A DNA stretch of 64,000 bases from Cycas panzhihuaensis (taxonomy: Eukaryota > Cycadophyta), in the NCBI GenBank assembly GCA_023213395.1, contig CM041465.1, positions 130,579,741 through 130,643,740 on the forward strand, written 5' to 3'. The translations under genes were made by a program, and so were the position numbers. How positions within the stretch are numbered: position 1 is the first letter of the stretch; the number at the start of each line of letters is the position of its first letter. Under the pieces are notes generated by a model. It had not been told where the DNA came from, searched no databases, and worked only from the letters and a program-made list of their open reading frames with translations. Of this stretch, positions 32,440-44,075 are shown one piece after another.

Positions 32440-33702
32440 GGAGAAAGGGCGTAAAGAGGTGGGAATAAGTAGAAAGAAGGGGAATGAAGGAAGTGGGAAA
32501 GATCAAGAAAGAACGAGATGTGAGAAAAAGGGAGTTGTTAAGGGAAGGAGAAGGGGGCAAATAGGGAGATTATGGGGTGTCTATAGCCTATTGACCCCAA
32601 CAAAAGTTACATAAACAAGATATTATGTTCTCTCAAACAAGTGCAAAAAGCTTGTTTAAATGGGGCATATGAAGTGTGGGGGGGGATGAGGGTGGTGGGA
32701 CCCATCGATGACTAGGTCCTAAAAATCATGAAAATTTCTACTATATACCAACCTAGTGCAAACTGACCAGTACGATGTGCCGATCAAAATGACGTATATA
32801 CTTGTAAGGATAAATTTTCTCACTGAATTTTTTTTTTTTTTTTCTTTTCTTTTCTTTTCTTCTTTTTTTTTTTTTCCTCCTTCCTGTAGTGGATCTGACT
32901 TCGCTGACAGGTTCTGAGTTCAGGTAGTAGGATGAATCTTTTTTTTTTCCAAAATGTGAGGTAACTTACGGTCTGAACCTGGAATATGTATACCAAAGTA
33001 TCCTACCAACCACTAGACAAGGTGTGCTTCGTCTTATAGGCCTGCCAATAAACTATAGAAGTTTGGGGTAGGTAGCTTCGTGGCACTAACCGCTAACCAC
33101 TGCACTACAAGACTTCAGCAGTCGATAGTTGCCTATGCTAGGAAAGGATTGGGACCTGAAGGGTCCTCCTATATACCCGAAGGTACGTGGAGGCACACTT
33201 GGTAGCTGTGTTACATCTAGGGCTTGGCTAAGGAGTGTTACTCCAATCCTTCACGCAAAGGGCGAGAAGACCACTATGTGCTTAGCCAAAACGACAGATC
33301 CCTGCGATATTTAAAGACCCCCAATACAAGGTCTCTACCTAACTACTTGGGTAGCTACCCAGCGGTGTTATCTACCCAGGAAAGGAGGTGGGAGAGAGAA
33401 AGGGTAACCGCCCAGTGGTGTTATCTACCCTTTAGATATAATTCAATGCAAAAATTGAAATATAGAAATGAAATTAAAACCAGATGAAAGATAAAGTACT
33501 AGCATTACCTAGGAAAAGAATTTCCCTTTTCTCCCAACTCTTAGACTGTCCTGGTACCGTTCCTCAATCTCCGTGGAGAGAGTACTAAGTGAAGGTCTTT
33601 CCTCGATCTCTACTAGAGAGAGTACTCGATCTGACAGGGAAAAAAAAAAATTCTGATCTTTCGGGCAGCTTCCCACGATCGCAACGCAGATCTGATACCA
33701 CT
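32440..33702 (-). other. Leader of gypsy F with pyrimidine tract and small repeats
   Basis: Non-coding. It contains a T/C-rich tract at 32827-32880, two possible tRNA-like segments on the minus strand at about 32960-33125, and a direct repeat GGGTA.C..CCCAG.GGTGTT with ATCTACCC at about 33350-33379 and 33403-33432. The initiator-Met PBS (minus TGGTATCAGA) is at 33691-33700. Confidence 0.65.
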
Positions 33703-34073
33703 TGAGACGTTTCTTCTCACCAGCACTCTTGAGATAGCAGAGAATTGACAATTGCAGCAGTGTCTTCTTATCCAATAGAGCAAACAAATTAACCAAGAGT
33801 TTCACAGGAACACCAGAGTGCTAAATGATCACCAAAGATAGAAAGTACCGCAACACAATCTTTATAAAATGTTCTATCAAGATAACCATCATTTACAATT
33901 TATGGCCCTTATATAGACAAAAGAGGGTCTTATACATGTAATCCTATTGGCGACCTAAGCGGCCTCACATTCTATTGCACGACAGCGACCATGCATACCA
34001 TTGGCCCACTAGACGGCACATGCACAAAGTTCCATAGTGGTTTACATAACTTAGTCGGATAAGTTATATAACA
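33703..34073 (-). repeat. 5' LTR of gypsy F
   Basis: TGAGACGTTTC to GTTATATAACA on the plus strand; same length as its partner. Confidence 0.92.
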
Positions 34074-35130
34074 TAATACCAGGAAGAAACAATATCCACT
34101 AGTTGATCTTTTGGTATCTTTATCTCCTACCCAGTCAGAGTTGCAATACCCAATCAGTTGAGTTGACTCTTCTTTGTTGTATACCAGTTTTAGATCTGTT
34201 GTTCCTTTTAGGTATCTGAGTATTATTTTTGCAGCCTTCCAATGCTTCAACTTTGGCTCCTACATGTATCTGGAAACCAGACCTATTGAATGTGAGATGT
34301 CAAGTCTTGTGGCAGTGAGATTAAGACTCCTGATTCGTTGTCTATAAAGTGTGCAATCAACTGAAGGCTCCCCTTCTTCTGGGATTAGATTACAATTTAC
34401 TTCCATAGGTGTTGCACATTCATTTACCTTGTGAGAGTGCAATATACTTTTCATTTTGTTCAATTTCAATTCCTAGATAATAGTTCAAAGAACCTAAGTC
34501 AATCATTTCAAAATCCTTTTCTAACTAACTTTTTATATTTGAGATAGACTTGGTGTCATCTCCAGTGAGTATCATGTCATCAACATAGACCACTACAATT
34601 GAAATTGTTCCATTGTTTCTTTTTATGTAGAGACTAGAATCATAGTTGCACCTTTGGAAGCCATTTTAAGACAGATGTTTGTCCAACTTAGCATACCAAG
34701 CTTTGGGGGCCTACTTCAACCCATACAGTGCCTTTTTGAGTTTACATACCAGGTGTTCTTGTCCTGACTGAACATAGCCTTCAAGTTGCTGCATGTAAAC
34801 TTCTTCTAATTCTCTGTTTAGAAAGGCACTCTTAACATCCAACTGGTAAATTTTCCAATTATTCTGGACTGCCAATGCTATCATTGTTCAAACTGTATTC
34901 ATTTTTGCCATAGGTGAGAGTGTTTCATCGAAGTCAATTCTAGCGGTCTGAGTGTATCATTTTGCCATAAGTTTTGCTTTGAATTTTCTTATTTTTCCAT
35001 CTGCACCCTCTTTTATTTTGTACACCCACTTGCAATTGACTATTGGCTTGTTGGGAAGTAATTCTACCAAGTCCCAAGTCCGATTTTTGGCAATGGCATC
35101 CATCTCTGTATCCATGGTTGCTCTCCACTC
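34074..35130 (-). pseudogene. Copia C reverse transcriptase and start of RNase H
   Basis: Minus-strand landmarks: the segment just after the linker with KNRTWDLVELLPNKPIVN, CKWVYKIKE-type block (about 35010-35040), QLDVKSAFLN equivalent (about 34820-34850), QEGYVQSGQEHLVCKLKKAL near 34735-34780, and an intact catalytic box VVYVDDMILTG (about 34566-34600). RNase H opens with YNKEESTQLIGYCNSDWVGD and STSGYCFF before the F insertion. Stops are relatively few. Confidence 0.85.
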
Positions 35131-36160
35131 TGCATGCTTTTTTGCTTCTTCAAATGATTGTGGCTGTAGTCTGTTGAAAAGCGCTTGATGTTGTTGACTT
35201 CTAGTCCTATGTGCAAATATATCTCCTTTTCCATCCTCTATGGTTTTGATGTATCATTTTGGCACCTTTTTCTGTGGTGCTTCAAAAGTTGATTCTTCTG
35301 ATGAAGGTTCTTCTTCAATGTGAGGAGTAGATTTTGATTCTTCCAGCTCGGGTTATGTAGTCACTCTTGATTCTTCAACAAACAATTCTTCCTGAGGTTC
35401 AATTCTAGATACTCCTTCAATTGTTTGTATTGAAGACTTGACCTCAAATGGAATTTCTTCATTAAAGACTACATCCCTACTTACGTAGATTTTATTGGTC
35501 TTGGGATCTATGTATTTGTACCCTTTTGAGTTTTTACTGTATCCCACCATGACACATTCTATGCATTTTGAATCTAGTTTTATCCTATTTTTATCTGGAA
35601 CATGTACAAAGGCCTGACTACCAAAGATTCTTATGTTACTTACATCAAGCTTCCTTCCAATCTAGGCTTCTTCAGGTGTACCTAATGCAGTATTGTTGTT
35701 GGACTTTGAATGATTAGATAACAAGTTGTACTTACTACCTCCGCCTAGTAAGTTCTCGAGACTTGTTTTTTATGGATCATGCTTCGAGCCATTTCCATTA
35801 TAGTTCTATTCTTTCGATTCGGCTACCTTTGTTTGGTAGGGTGTATAAGGGGTTGTGAACTGTCTTCGAATGCCCCTGGCTTTGCAGAAATTGAGAAATT
35901 CTTTTGGGATATATTCCCCTCCATTGTCTAACTTGATACATTTAATTTTATATCTTGATTCTAATTCTACTTCAGCTTTGAATTCTTTAAATGTATCAGA
36001 CACATCTAACTTATTATGAATGAAATACACCCACACTTTCTGGTGAAGTCATGAATGAAGGTTAAAAAATATTTAGAACCATTTACAAATAGAAGAGTTA
36101 GAGGACCACACAAGTCTGTGTGTATTAGCTCCAGTTTCTCTTGAGCACGCCATTCATTAG
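35131..36160 (-). pseudogene. Copia C integrase and linker
   Basis: Core motifs FLTFIHDFTRKCG (about 36030-36060, His replacing Asp in FIDDFS), CIKLDNGGEYIPKEF (about 35905-35950, second Asp intact), and YTPYQTKVAESKE (about 35806-35845, with Gly-Val to Lys-Val). The C-terminal core includes GYSKNSKGYKYIDPKTNKIY in the ORF 35550-35353. An acidic linker follows. Confidence 0.83.
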
Positions 36161-36914
36161 TTCTGAAAGGAAAACGATGTTGTTTTCCACATTGACAGCC
36201 TTTGCAAACAAAATTCTCTGATGAGATAGAGGGAAGACCATTTACTACATTATTCTTCTTCATCATTTCTAATTTATCTAAGGGGAGATGTCCATACTTC
36301 AAATGCCACACTTTATTATTATTGAAATTTACAACAGAGAATGCTTTTACATCCATGTTTGGATCAACAGGAATGGACAACAATTTGTACAGATCATTGT
36401 ACTTTACTCCCTTAGCAATAACAACACCTCCATTTTTCATGTCCAACACATAGCACATCCCCTTTTCGTCAAAAATGGTCCTCAAGCCCTTGTTGTTTAG
36501 TTGAGATACTGACAGGACATTCATCTTGAGTTCAGGTACAAAGAGTACATTACCGATTTTCTTCACAGAACCTAGCAGATTTATAGCAATAGTTCCTACT
36601 CCTTCAATGCTCAAAGGGTACTTATCTCCAAGCTCGACAGCCTTTGATGAATAGGTTTTGATTGACTCAAACCAATCTTTTATGTTCATCATGTGCCTTG
36701 ATGCTCTTGAGTCAATGAACCATACATCAGAGTCATGAAGACTTGCTAACAGGGCAGCAATGAAAGTTATTTCTTCTTCCTCTTCCTCTAACTATTCTTT
36801 GTTGTAGTTGTTGACTGGTCTCTTCCCTCTCTAAATCTCTTCTCTTCACTAACGACACTTGTATGGATAGTGTCCTGACTGTCCGCAGTGATAGCAAACA
36901 TCAAACATTAGGCA
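36161..36914 (-). pseudogene. Copia C pre-integrase, protease and nucleocapsid end
   Basis: The 228-aa ORF 36692-36006 begins MMNIKDWFESIKTYSSKAVE after the protease site (SLTQEHQGT frame, with the usual DSRASRHM shifted near 36710). It holds KIGNVLFVPELKMNVLSVSQ and the zinc domain VWHLKYGHLPLDKL with CKGCQCGKQH. Above it a single knuckle CYHCGQSGHYPYKC (about 36855-36897) is complete. The gene is cut at 36914 by the D LTR, right after the codons equivalent to the end of the first knuckle. Confidence 0.83.
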
Positions 36915-36915
36915 T

Positions 36916-37115
36916 TGTTAAAGGTAATGTTTTATCTAGGCTATTTAAGTCTTTTCTAAAGTATCTTATGAGGGTCATGTATCATTACCCCTTTCTATGT
37001 AAGAATGACAAGTGGCATAATCCTATCAAGCGGTTGCCATATGTTCGATACTCTTTGTAATGTATTTATAGCTTCACAATGATGAATAAAGCATTGGAGA
37101 GATTTCTTTTTAACA
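36916..37115 (+). repeat. 5' LTR of copia D
   Basis: TGTTAAAGGTAATG to TTTTTAACA, directly followed by a PBS. The bases just before (GGCAT, 36911-36915) would be its TSD; the second copy is lost. Confidence 0.8.
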
Positions 37116-37127
37116 TGGTATTGGAGC
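37116..37127 (+). other. Primer-binding site of copia D
   Basis: TGGTATTGGAGC, the initiator-Met PBS with two changes, immediately after the LTR. Confidence 0.85.
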
Positions 37128-37855
37128 AGGTTGTGACCATTTGGTCAAAAATTTAATTCATTGTCTGAATCTGAAAGAGGAGTCCATTAGGGTTTTAATT
37201 TATTGTCTGAATTTGAAGAAGATAGGATCAAAATCTCAAGAGAAGATAGCAGAATTGAAGCACAAGCAATCTCCAGAAGATAAATCTCATTTATTGCCAA
37301 AAGTACAGTCATGGTATGGACCCTGTACAGACGAAAATTTTTGAAGTGCTCAGATTGAGCCCAAATTTCACCAACAAGCTCGTCTTGGTACAATCGTCAC
37401 TTTATTCTAAAGGCATGAAGAGTTTTAAAGACGTTTTGCTAGGGTTTTGACCTATTTTATAAATGCACAAGTTTTTGGAGAAATGTGCTCATTTCTTCCG
37501 TACAGATCAATTAAACCAGGTAATACCTACCTCAGTCTCTTCATATTTTCAATACAAAACTTTTGAGACCAATTTCGAAGCTAGATTTGGAGTATTTTTT
37601 TTATTTGAAGCAATTTTCATTTTTAGCCCTAGTTGTCCATCAGAGATTTAATCTCAGTTTCTGACCAAACCAGACTTCAACTGAAAAAAAAAATTTGTAC
37701 ATCCGAACTCCTCTCGTCAAGTACTTCATTTTGGATCCATTTTTTATCAATTTCGTACACCTGCAAAAATTCATACTTTTCTGTATATCGTACAGCCGTA
37801 CAGCACTGATACAAACTTTTTAGAATAATTTTTTATTTAATTATTATCTCCTCAT
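37128..37855 (+). other. Leader of copia D
   Basis: Non-coding leader between PBS and gag. No recognised motif. Confidence 0.6.
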
Positions 37856-39000
37856 GGCCTCCTCTGCTGTAGCATTGTCTGAAGTTGATAAATTGACTAA
37901 AATGAACTTTAGTATTTGGAAAATCAAGATTGAGGGCCTCTTAAGAGCAAAAAATGCTTGGAAAGTCACCATCGGTGATAGAAAATAGCCCACCGAAATA
38001 GTTGATTTATTAAGTTGGGAAGAAAGAAATAATATTGCAGTATCTATTCTTAAACTTTCAATTTATGATTCACTACTAGTTTATGTGGATGGTGTCAAAA
38101 GTGCTTATGAGATCTAGAAAATTATGTCCTCCATGTTTAGTAGAAAAAATGAAGCCAGAATAGTTGGCCTCAAAGAGGAACTTTATAAGCTTAAAATGAA
38201 AAAAGGATAGACAATGTCTGAATTCATAGCTAAACTGACAAATATCAGAAATGCTCTCCACACAGCTGGAGACAAAGTAACCAACACGGAATTAATACGT
38301 CTTGTGCTTAATAAGTTACCAAAGTCATTTGATAAAATGGTAAACATGTTGACAGGAGGAGGACAAACAGCAGCGACGACCTTTGATGCTCTTATAGGTC
38401 ACATGCTCAATCAAGAACAAAGGAACCAGTGATATGAAGAAGATGTTGAAGTTGAAGAAGCACTTATCACCAAATTTCATTTAGGAGGTTGAGGACAAGG
38501 CCAATATAATCTCAGAATGAGAGGAAGAACAACAACTAGTTACAAAGACGTTGGACTGAAGGAAGGGGAAGAGGAAGAGCTACTATTAATCCTCCACGTC
38601 ATGCCAAAGTTTGCTTCCATTATGGAAAATCAGGCCATTTCTCCAGTAATTGCAGAAGCTTTGATGTCAGCTATCACTGCAGACAAACAGGCCATTATCC
38701 ATACCAAAGTTACCAGAGACGAGCAGAAATTCAAAAGGGCAAGCAAGTGTCCAGAAACTATAGCAGAGAATGAGACTCAACAAAAGAAGAAGTTGAAACT
38801 GCCTTTGCAGCAACATTAGCAGCAAGTCTCAATGCTTCAAAAAATTGGTATGTTGACTCAGGAGCTTCACATCACATGATTGGAATTGAAGAATGGTTTG
38901 AAATCCCCAAACCATATGATCTCAACAAAACTATGGAGTTAGGAGATAACTTTCCCTTACACATAAAAGGGATAGGACAAATAGCCATAAAAATTGATGT
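37856..39000 (+). pseudogene. Copia D gag, nucleocapsid and protease start
   Basis: Met at 37856 gives MASSAVALSEVDKLTKMNF, then FSIWKIKIEGLL, the ORF 38214-38432 with LNKLPKSFDKMVNMLTGG, and a double knuckle region whose first Cys residues are partly lost (FHYGKSGHFSSNC, YHCRQTGHYPYQ) at about 38612-38705. The protease site WYVDSGASHHMIG (about 38850-38885) is intact. Five or more stops or shifts lie between these pieces. Confidence 0.82.
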
Positions 39001-39237
39001 TTTGGCTTTGACATGAACCTGGATATCATTCCAATTGTAAAGGTAATATCAGGCCCAGTTGTAGTCAAATAGATGAGACATTCAACCAACTACCTATACA
39101 ATGTGTGATTTATTTGGTTTTGTATCTGTATCCATGGGGATTTGGGTAGGTTTACAGTTCTCCATTCCAAATTTCTTCAGAATTTTCCATGCATATTTAG
39201 CCTGTGAAATCAAGATTCTCCTACACTTTTTCCAAAT
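39000..39237 (-). mobile_element. Copia E, segment 2: RT thumb
   Basis: Minus strand reads ISQAKYAWKILKKFGMENCK (about 39160-39220) and then TGPDITFTIGMISRFM (about 39015-39065), the part of copia RT that follows the segment ending at 48359. Removing A2 restores LLHYFLGVEV plus ISQAKYAW. TSD copies CAAAT (39233-39237) and CAAAC (48359-48363) differ by one base. Its lower end is a junction with copia D. Confidence 0.83.
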
Positions 39238-39438
39238 TGTAAAAATCCCAGGATGCAAGAAAGATGAAAATGATCTTTATTGCTTGATGCTATAAGAATG
39301 AATAGTACAAGTATTTAAAGAGGATACACGAAATGCATGACTGACAAGTGTTAAATGTACTAGACAAGTGTAACAACTTTCTAGAAAAAAGAGATACTAT
39401 GGTACTAATGTTACAATGAATGAACTTTATTTCTAACA
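39238..39438 (-). repeat. 3' LTR of copia A2
   Basis: TGTAAAAATCCCAGGATGC to ATTTCTAACA on the plus strand; pairs with 48167-48358. Confidence 0.92.
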
Positions 39439-40537
39439 TGCCCACATAATTTTTACTCTCTGTCCCTTAACCCAATTTTCTTTTTAAATTACAAGAATTT
39501 ATCTTTCCATAGTGATTTGGTGAAGATGTTTACTGGTTCCTCCTCATTAGGGTAATAAATCAACTGTCTCCTTGTTTAATACCTTTTCCTAAATGTAGTG
39601 ATGATGGACCTTTATATGTTTGGTTCTAGCATGAAAGACTAGATTCTTATTGAGCTTGATGGCATTCTGATTGTTGTAGAAGATTGTTGTGGGTTGTTGT
39701 TGAGGTTGTTTAAGATCTAATAGGAGCCTTTGAAGTCATATGACTTCACAAGTGGTGCTAATTACTGCTTTACATTCAACTTCAGTGGATGATAGGGCAA
39801 TTGTCTATTGCTTCTTTCTACTCCAAGAAATCATTCCTAAACCTAAACTAAAACAATACCCAGAAGAGGATTTCTATTCATTAGCTTCTCTTGCCCAGTC
39901 TGAGCCTATGTAGCCTACTAATTCAAGTTTTTCATTTCTTGAATATTCTATACCAAGATTGATTTTTCCTTTGACATATCTTAGTATCATTTTTGTAGCT
40001 TGCCAATGGGATTCCTTTGGTGATGCCATGAATTTGGAGATCAACCTTACTGCAAAGACAAGATTTGGTCGTCTTGTAGCCAAGTATATATGATTGCCAA
40101 CTAATTTCCTATACATAGTTGCATCCATTGGGTTCCCTGCTTCATCAATTATGATTTTGTTCCCAGTTTCCATTGGTTCTTGTAGAATTTTCTTTGCATA
40201 TTTTGACTAGGACAAAAATATGCTCGTTGCTCTTTGATTAACTTCTACTCCCAAATAAAAATGCAAAAGGCCCATATCTACCATCTCAAAGGAGTCACTC
40301 AACTTGTTTTTGGTGGACTAAATGTTTTCTTCATCACTTCATGTAAGAATGAGGTCATCCACATATACAACAAGTATGTTAGGTTTCCCTTGCCTAATTT
40401 GATGTATAGGCTAGGATCTAAGTTGCTCTTGATGAATCCTTCTTGTTTAAGATGATGACCAATTTTTGCATTCCATGATTGTAGGGCTTGTTTTAGCTTG
40501 TATTGGGCTTTCTTGAGTCTACAGACTAGGTGCTCTT
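39439..40537 (-). pseudogene. Copia A2 RNase H and C-terminal RT
   Basis: RT part: VCRLKKAQYKLKQALQSWNA (about 40470-40525) and an intact catalytic box VVYVDDLILT (about 40345-40375). The ORF 40173-39874 holds MYRKLVGNHIYLATRRPNLV and LVGYIGSDWAREAN. RNase H continues with SSSGYCFSLGLGMISWSRKK, IALSSTEVECKAVI and TKHIKVHHHYI (39600-39850) to the polypurine region near 39440. Stops and shifts are scattered. Confidence 0.83.
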
Positions 40538-40594
40538 TTTTGGAATATGTGATATCATCACATATCTAATGTTGAATGTAAAGTTGATGAGCCA
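40538..40594 (+). repeat. Residual 5' LTR end of element J
   Basis: Starts TTTTGGAATATGTG where the right LTR has TGTTGGAATATGTG. It includes the perfect hairpin ATATGTGAT-ATC-ATCACATAT (40545-40565). Similarity to the partner ends at about 40594. Confidence 0.8.
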
Positions 40595-43500
40595 GTTGAA
40601 CTAGTAATTGAGCTAGTTATAGAGTCAGCATGAGCCAATATAGGAGCAAGTCTAAGGTGTGCTTTGATAAGCCAAAAGCTTATTATGCCAGTAACATGTG
40701 ACCGAGATTCAGGGGCAAGATAAAGTTGATTTAGAGCCGCATACAGATGATGATAAAGTTGCATCAAGATGATGGCAACAAGACTAATTATATGTTGATT
40801 GTTGAATTTATTGTGGACATGTATTTTAAGCGTGTAGGCACCAGTATTCTATAGAACAGGTAGGTTTAAACAAGTCCACCGAATATGATAAAGGTGAAGA
40901 AGATGTTGTTGCCAATTGTATTCACTGATGCAAACTGACCCCTTGCAAGCATGACTAAGATTTTGTGAAACCGGTCATTTTACCAAATCATAACTAGCAA
41001 TAGGAAGATTACACAAGTATTATTGATAGCATCTCTCTTACCTAGTTTTCGATTAAGGAATTTTTTGTCCACTTTAACTTGTGGATTTTCTTCTAGTCAA
41101 TAGTATTTTTACAGCAATTTGCTATTGAGAGATGTGCAAGAAGATGACACAGGATGTTATGTGAAGAAAGCCAATAACTCCATCAGTAAGTAAAACAGGC
41201 AGCAAGTCTATGCCAATGAAATGTGGCATGAGTTTGATACAAGAAGCAGCATTGTGACAAGTATGACAAGTATTTGATAGCATCTTATGCGGCAAATTAA
41301 TAAGGTATGTGTGGCGGCAAAATAAGATAGGTATGAGGCATGTTGGTAGCAAAAGTTTAACAGGTATGCATGTTGCATTAAATGAAATAATATCGCGGTG
41401 ACATAATTATGGTTTATAAAGGGCTACCTAGTGTTTGAGTGACTATGGCATATTGTGTGGAGATCTTGATATTATTGTGGCATGTTTACAAAGACAAATT
41501 TAAAGTGATTGACAAGTATGGGCAACAATTATTTGTGGTGGCAAACAAAGATTGACAAGTATGATATGAGTGTTAAGAACAATAAAATTAGGGCATAAAA
41601 TATTTTTATGGTGAATATTGGCCATAAAACTAGAGTTTTCATGAAGATTATAAAGATGCAGAATTCCTTTTATATGGGCAAGAAAATCTATTGTTGAAGC
41701 AACAAATATTGAATATTATGACACTCCATTTACATGTAAACCCTTTGTTTGTGATTGAGAAACTTTACGGCCCTGTTCATCCTACGTTGCTTATCATCTG
41801 TGGATCCATGCATTGCCCTGCTCATGTGACCCTGCACTCTGTTTGCCATCAAAGTTTGAAGTGAAAAGTCTGCTCGCCATTGTGCCCTAGTGTGAATAAC
41901 CCATTCGTGACCTATATTCTGTCCACATACATAGTCTACGGGCCTATGTTCATGGTTGTATGGCATTGTGACGCTTGTACATCACTTGTGCATTCCATGG
42001 CTAGCAACACTATGAAGAGATCGTAGACCTCCCACCATGTGGTGCCCACTGCTCTGTCGTCTGCGTGGAGAAGTTCTGCCTGTTGCAGATCTCGTGTTGC
42101 CTACGTGAAGAGCCTCATTCAAAGCCATCATTCAATCAAATCTATAGGTTTACATAGTGATTCGATCTAATTTTCAATCCACACAGTTGAATCAAATAGC
42201 CCATTGACCATTGACCACACGTGCAGGGTCAAAATTTTGACATACATAAAAAATAGATTTGTAATGCTGAGGAAAATTTTAACTATTTTTTATAATAATT
42301 TGGATTCTGTTAAAGTGGCAAACTTGAAAATTCGATAAGCTAGATTTTTTTTTTTTTGCATTGTCAAAATTGGATTTAATCAAATAGTATAAATTTTAGA
42401 ATCTGCCAACCCCCTAAACTTCTAGCAGTTGATCACATGGAGGATGTAACACAACCAATGGCCCGCTCAAAAAGGGGCTAAATTGATTTTCTAAAGGACT
42501 ACACAACTTTTCATGACATAGTGATAGTTTTTCGAGCATAGCTTTTCATCCAAGAATCTATTTTTTGAGTCGTTAATTACATTGGAAAGAGAATTTTGAG
42601 ACGGTTGAAACAAGTGGTTGCAATATTTCAGAGATCATAACATAAAGATTTTAATGGGTAAAGTTAAGCAAAGTGGTTTTCACTTCATAAAAGATACATT
42701 TTTTGAGATATGTTTTGACATTTATTGACGATTTTAAAGGCTTTAAATCACACAATGATGCGTATTGATGATTGTTAAAGCAAGAACAAGCAAGTTTCAT
42801 TTAAAATTGATCAAATATAGGCTCATTAATAATATTTGAAGGCTCAAAACTGATGAAAAGTTAAAGATGTGGGACATATTTGATGAAAATTATTGTGGGT
42901 ATCTTGATAGTTATGCTAGACATGATTAAAATCCCCCTTGACAATTTACACATTTGATTTAGTGGTGTACAACACTAATCAAATGCCATAATAACCTAAT
43001 TTATTATTGCTTACATGATGATGACACCGCTTGATTTTATTGATGAAGGGCGCAATTTGTTTGTAGTTGTTTGTTGGAGAGATAAGTTGATGTTACTTCC
43101 AACTGTTTATGAGACATGGAGAAGAAGTCTTATGTATTTATACTTGGCACTAAAATTAGTTGTTGAGGAGTCCAGTTGATATCAGATATGTGTTTGTCAG
43201 TGAGAAATCTGACTTACGATGTATAACAAGAGACATGGAAACACACTATTTACTTTACCTTGTTATAGCTAACTTGAGTTGGCCAGGTGGTACGCCCTAT
43301 TTCTAAAGTTAGTATGTTTAGATTATTGATGTTGATGTTGATGATATTTTATTGGTTGCCAAAAAAAAGTTGTAAAAGAGGTGTGCAGAAGCATCAATGA
43401 AGGTAGCACACAAGTTTTTTGCTTGTATGCAAGAGGCAAGATGAATAAGGCTATTCTTATACAACACATAGATTGTGTTGTTATTCTCGTATGCAAGAGA

Positions 43501-44075
43501 GAAAATTTTATGCTACTCTTGTAACAATATTTTGCCTAACAACTAGTGTTGTTTTATTTGTTGATAAACCACGTACAAGAAACACACCCTAGAAAACTAG
43601 GGACTACAGCGGTTGGTAACCCATGTATTTTGGTAAATGGTTGTTGTTTTACATGGACATCAGCAATCATTTTTATTTACGAGATTTTGTTGAGATGACA
43701 GATTGATAGTATTGATATTAATAACAGCTTTATAGGTGAAGATATGAAGTTGTTGAGGAGAACACTTTATATAAACATGACAAGTGAAAGTCATAAAATT
43801 GAGATTGGTTGTTTGGTTGATTGATGATTGGTTTACAAGTATTTTATAAATGGTCGATCATAGTCAGTCATTGATAATCATAGTTGACTACAGATAGTTA
43901 TAAGTTAATTGTTTACAAGAGACAAGCATGACGTTGACAAAGTTATAAGTTATGGGTGATATAGCTTAATTCAATTTGATACAGGTTACAAGTTTACAAA
44001 TCCTAGCATATAGGAAAAGTATGAAGATTGAAGATTGAAGATTGATGATTGAAGATATTAAACATTAAGGGAGAG
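40595..44075 (+). other. Interior of element J, no recognisable genes
   Basis: AT-rich with no gag or pol motif on either strand. An ORF at 41966-41730 (minus) and one at 40767-40558 show nothing known. A polypurine tract (44066-44075) ends it. Confidence 0.6.

Larger units (their letters stand above)
27523..34073 (-). mobile_element. Gypsy F: chromovirus-type Ty3 element in copia C
   Basis: Equal LTRs of 371 bp (27523-27893 and 33703-34073) with about 20 differences by eye. The polypurine tract AGGGGAGGGGACT adjoins the left LTR and an initiator-Met PBS the right, so it is minus-strand. The order gag, protease, RT, RNase H, integrase, chromodomain, with a nucleocapsid of the CX2C..H..C type lacking a classical spacing, points to a Reina-like chromovirus. 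All domains are present in order, with scattered stops. Confidence 0.9.
26922..36914 (-). mobile_element. Copia C: 5'-truncated minus-strand copia, split by chromovirus F
   Basis: Minus strand carries RNase H (27121-27522 and 34074-34250), RT, integrase, protease and part of the nucleocapsid, which stops exactly at the D LTR. Rejoining 34074 to 27522 restores the RNase H motif GYCFFLVLAAISWC, showing that F inserted between LVL and AAI. Flanks TAATC and TAATA are a 4/5 match, a decayed TSD. Confidence 0.88.
36916..39000 (+). mobile_element. Copia D: plus-strand copia inserted in C, 3'-truncated
   Basis: A 200-bp 5' LTR (36916-37115), PBS, 0.7-kb leader, gag, nucleocapsid and protease start are present. 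The element stops at about 39000 inside the protease (IKGIGQIAIKID) where minus-strand copia E sequence begins. Its double zinc knuckle and PR/GPI sequences resemble copia B and C. Confidence 0.85.

Noticed and set aside
41730-41966. Minus-strand 78-aa ORF in element J
   Set aside because: No recognisable domain, Met-start only by chance, and opposite to the element's orientation.
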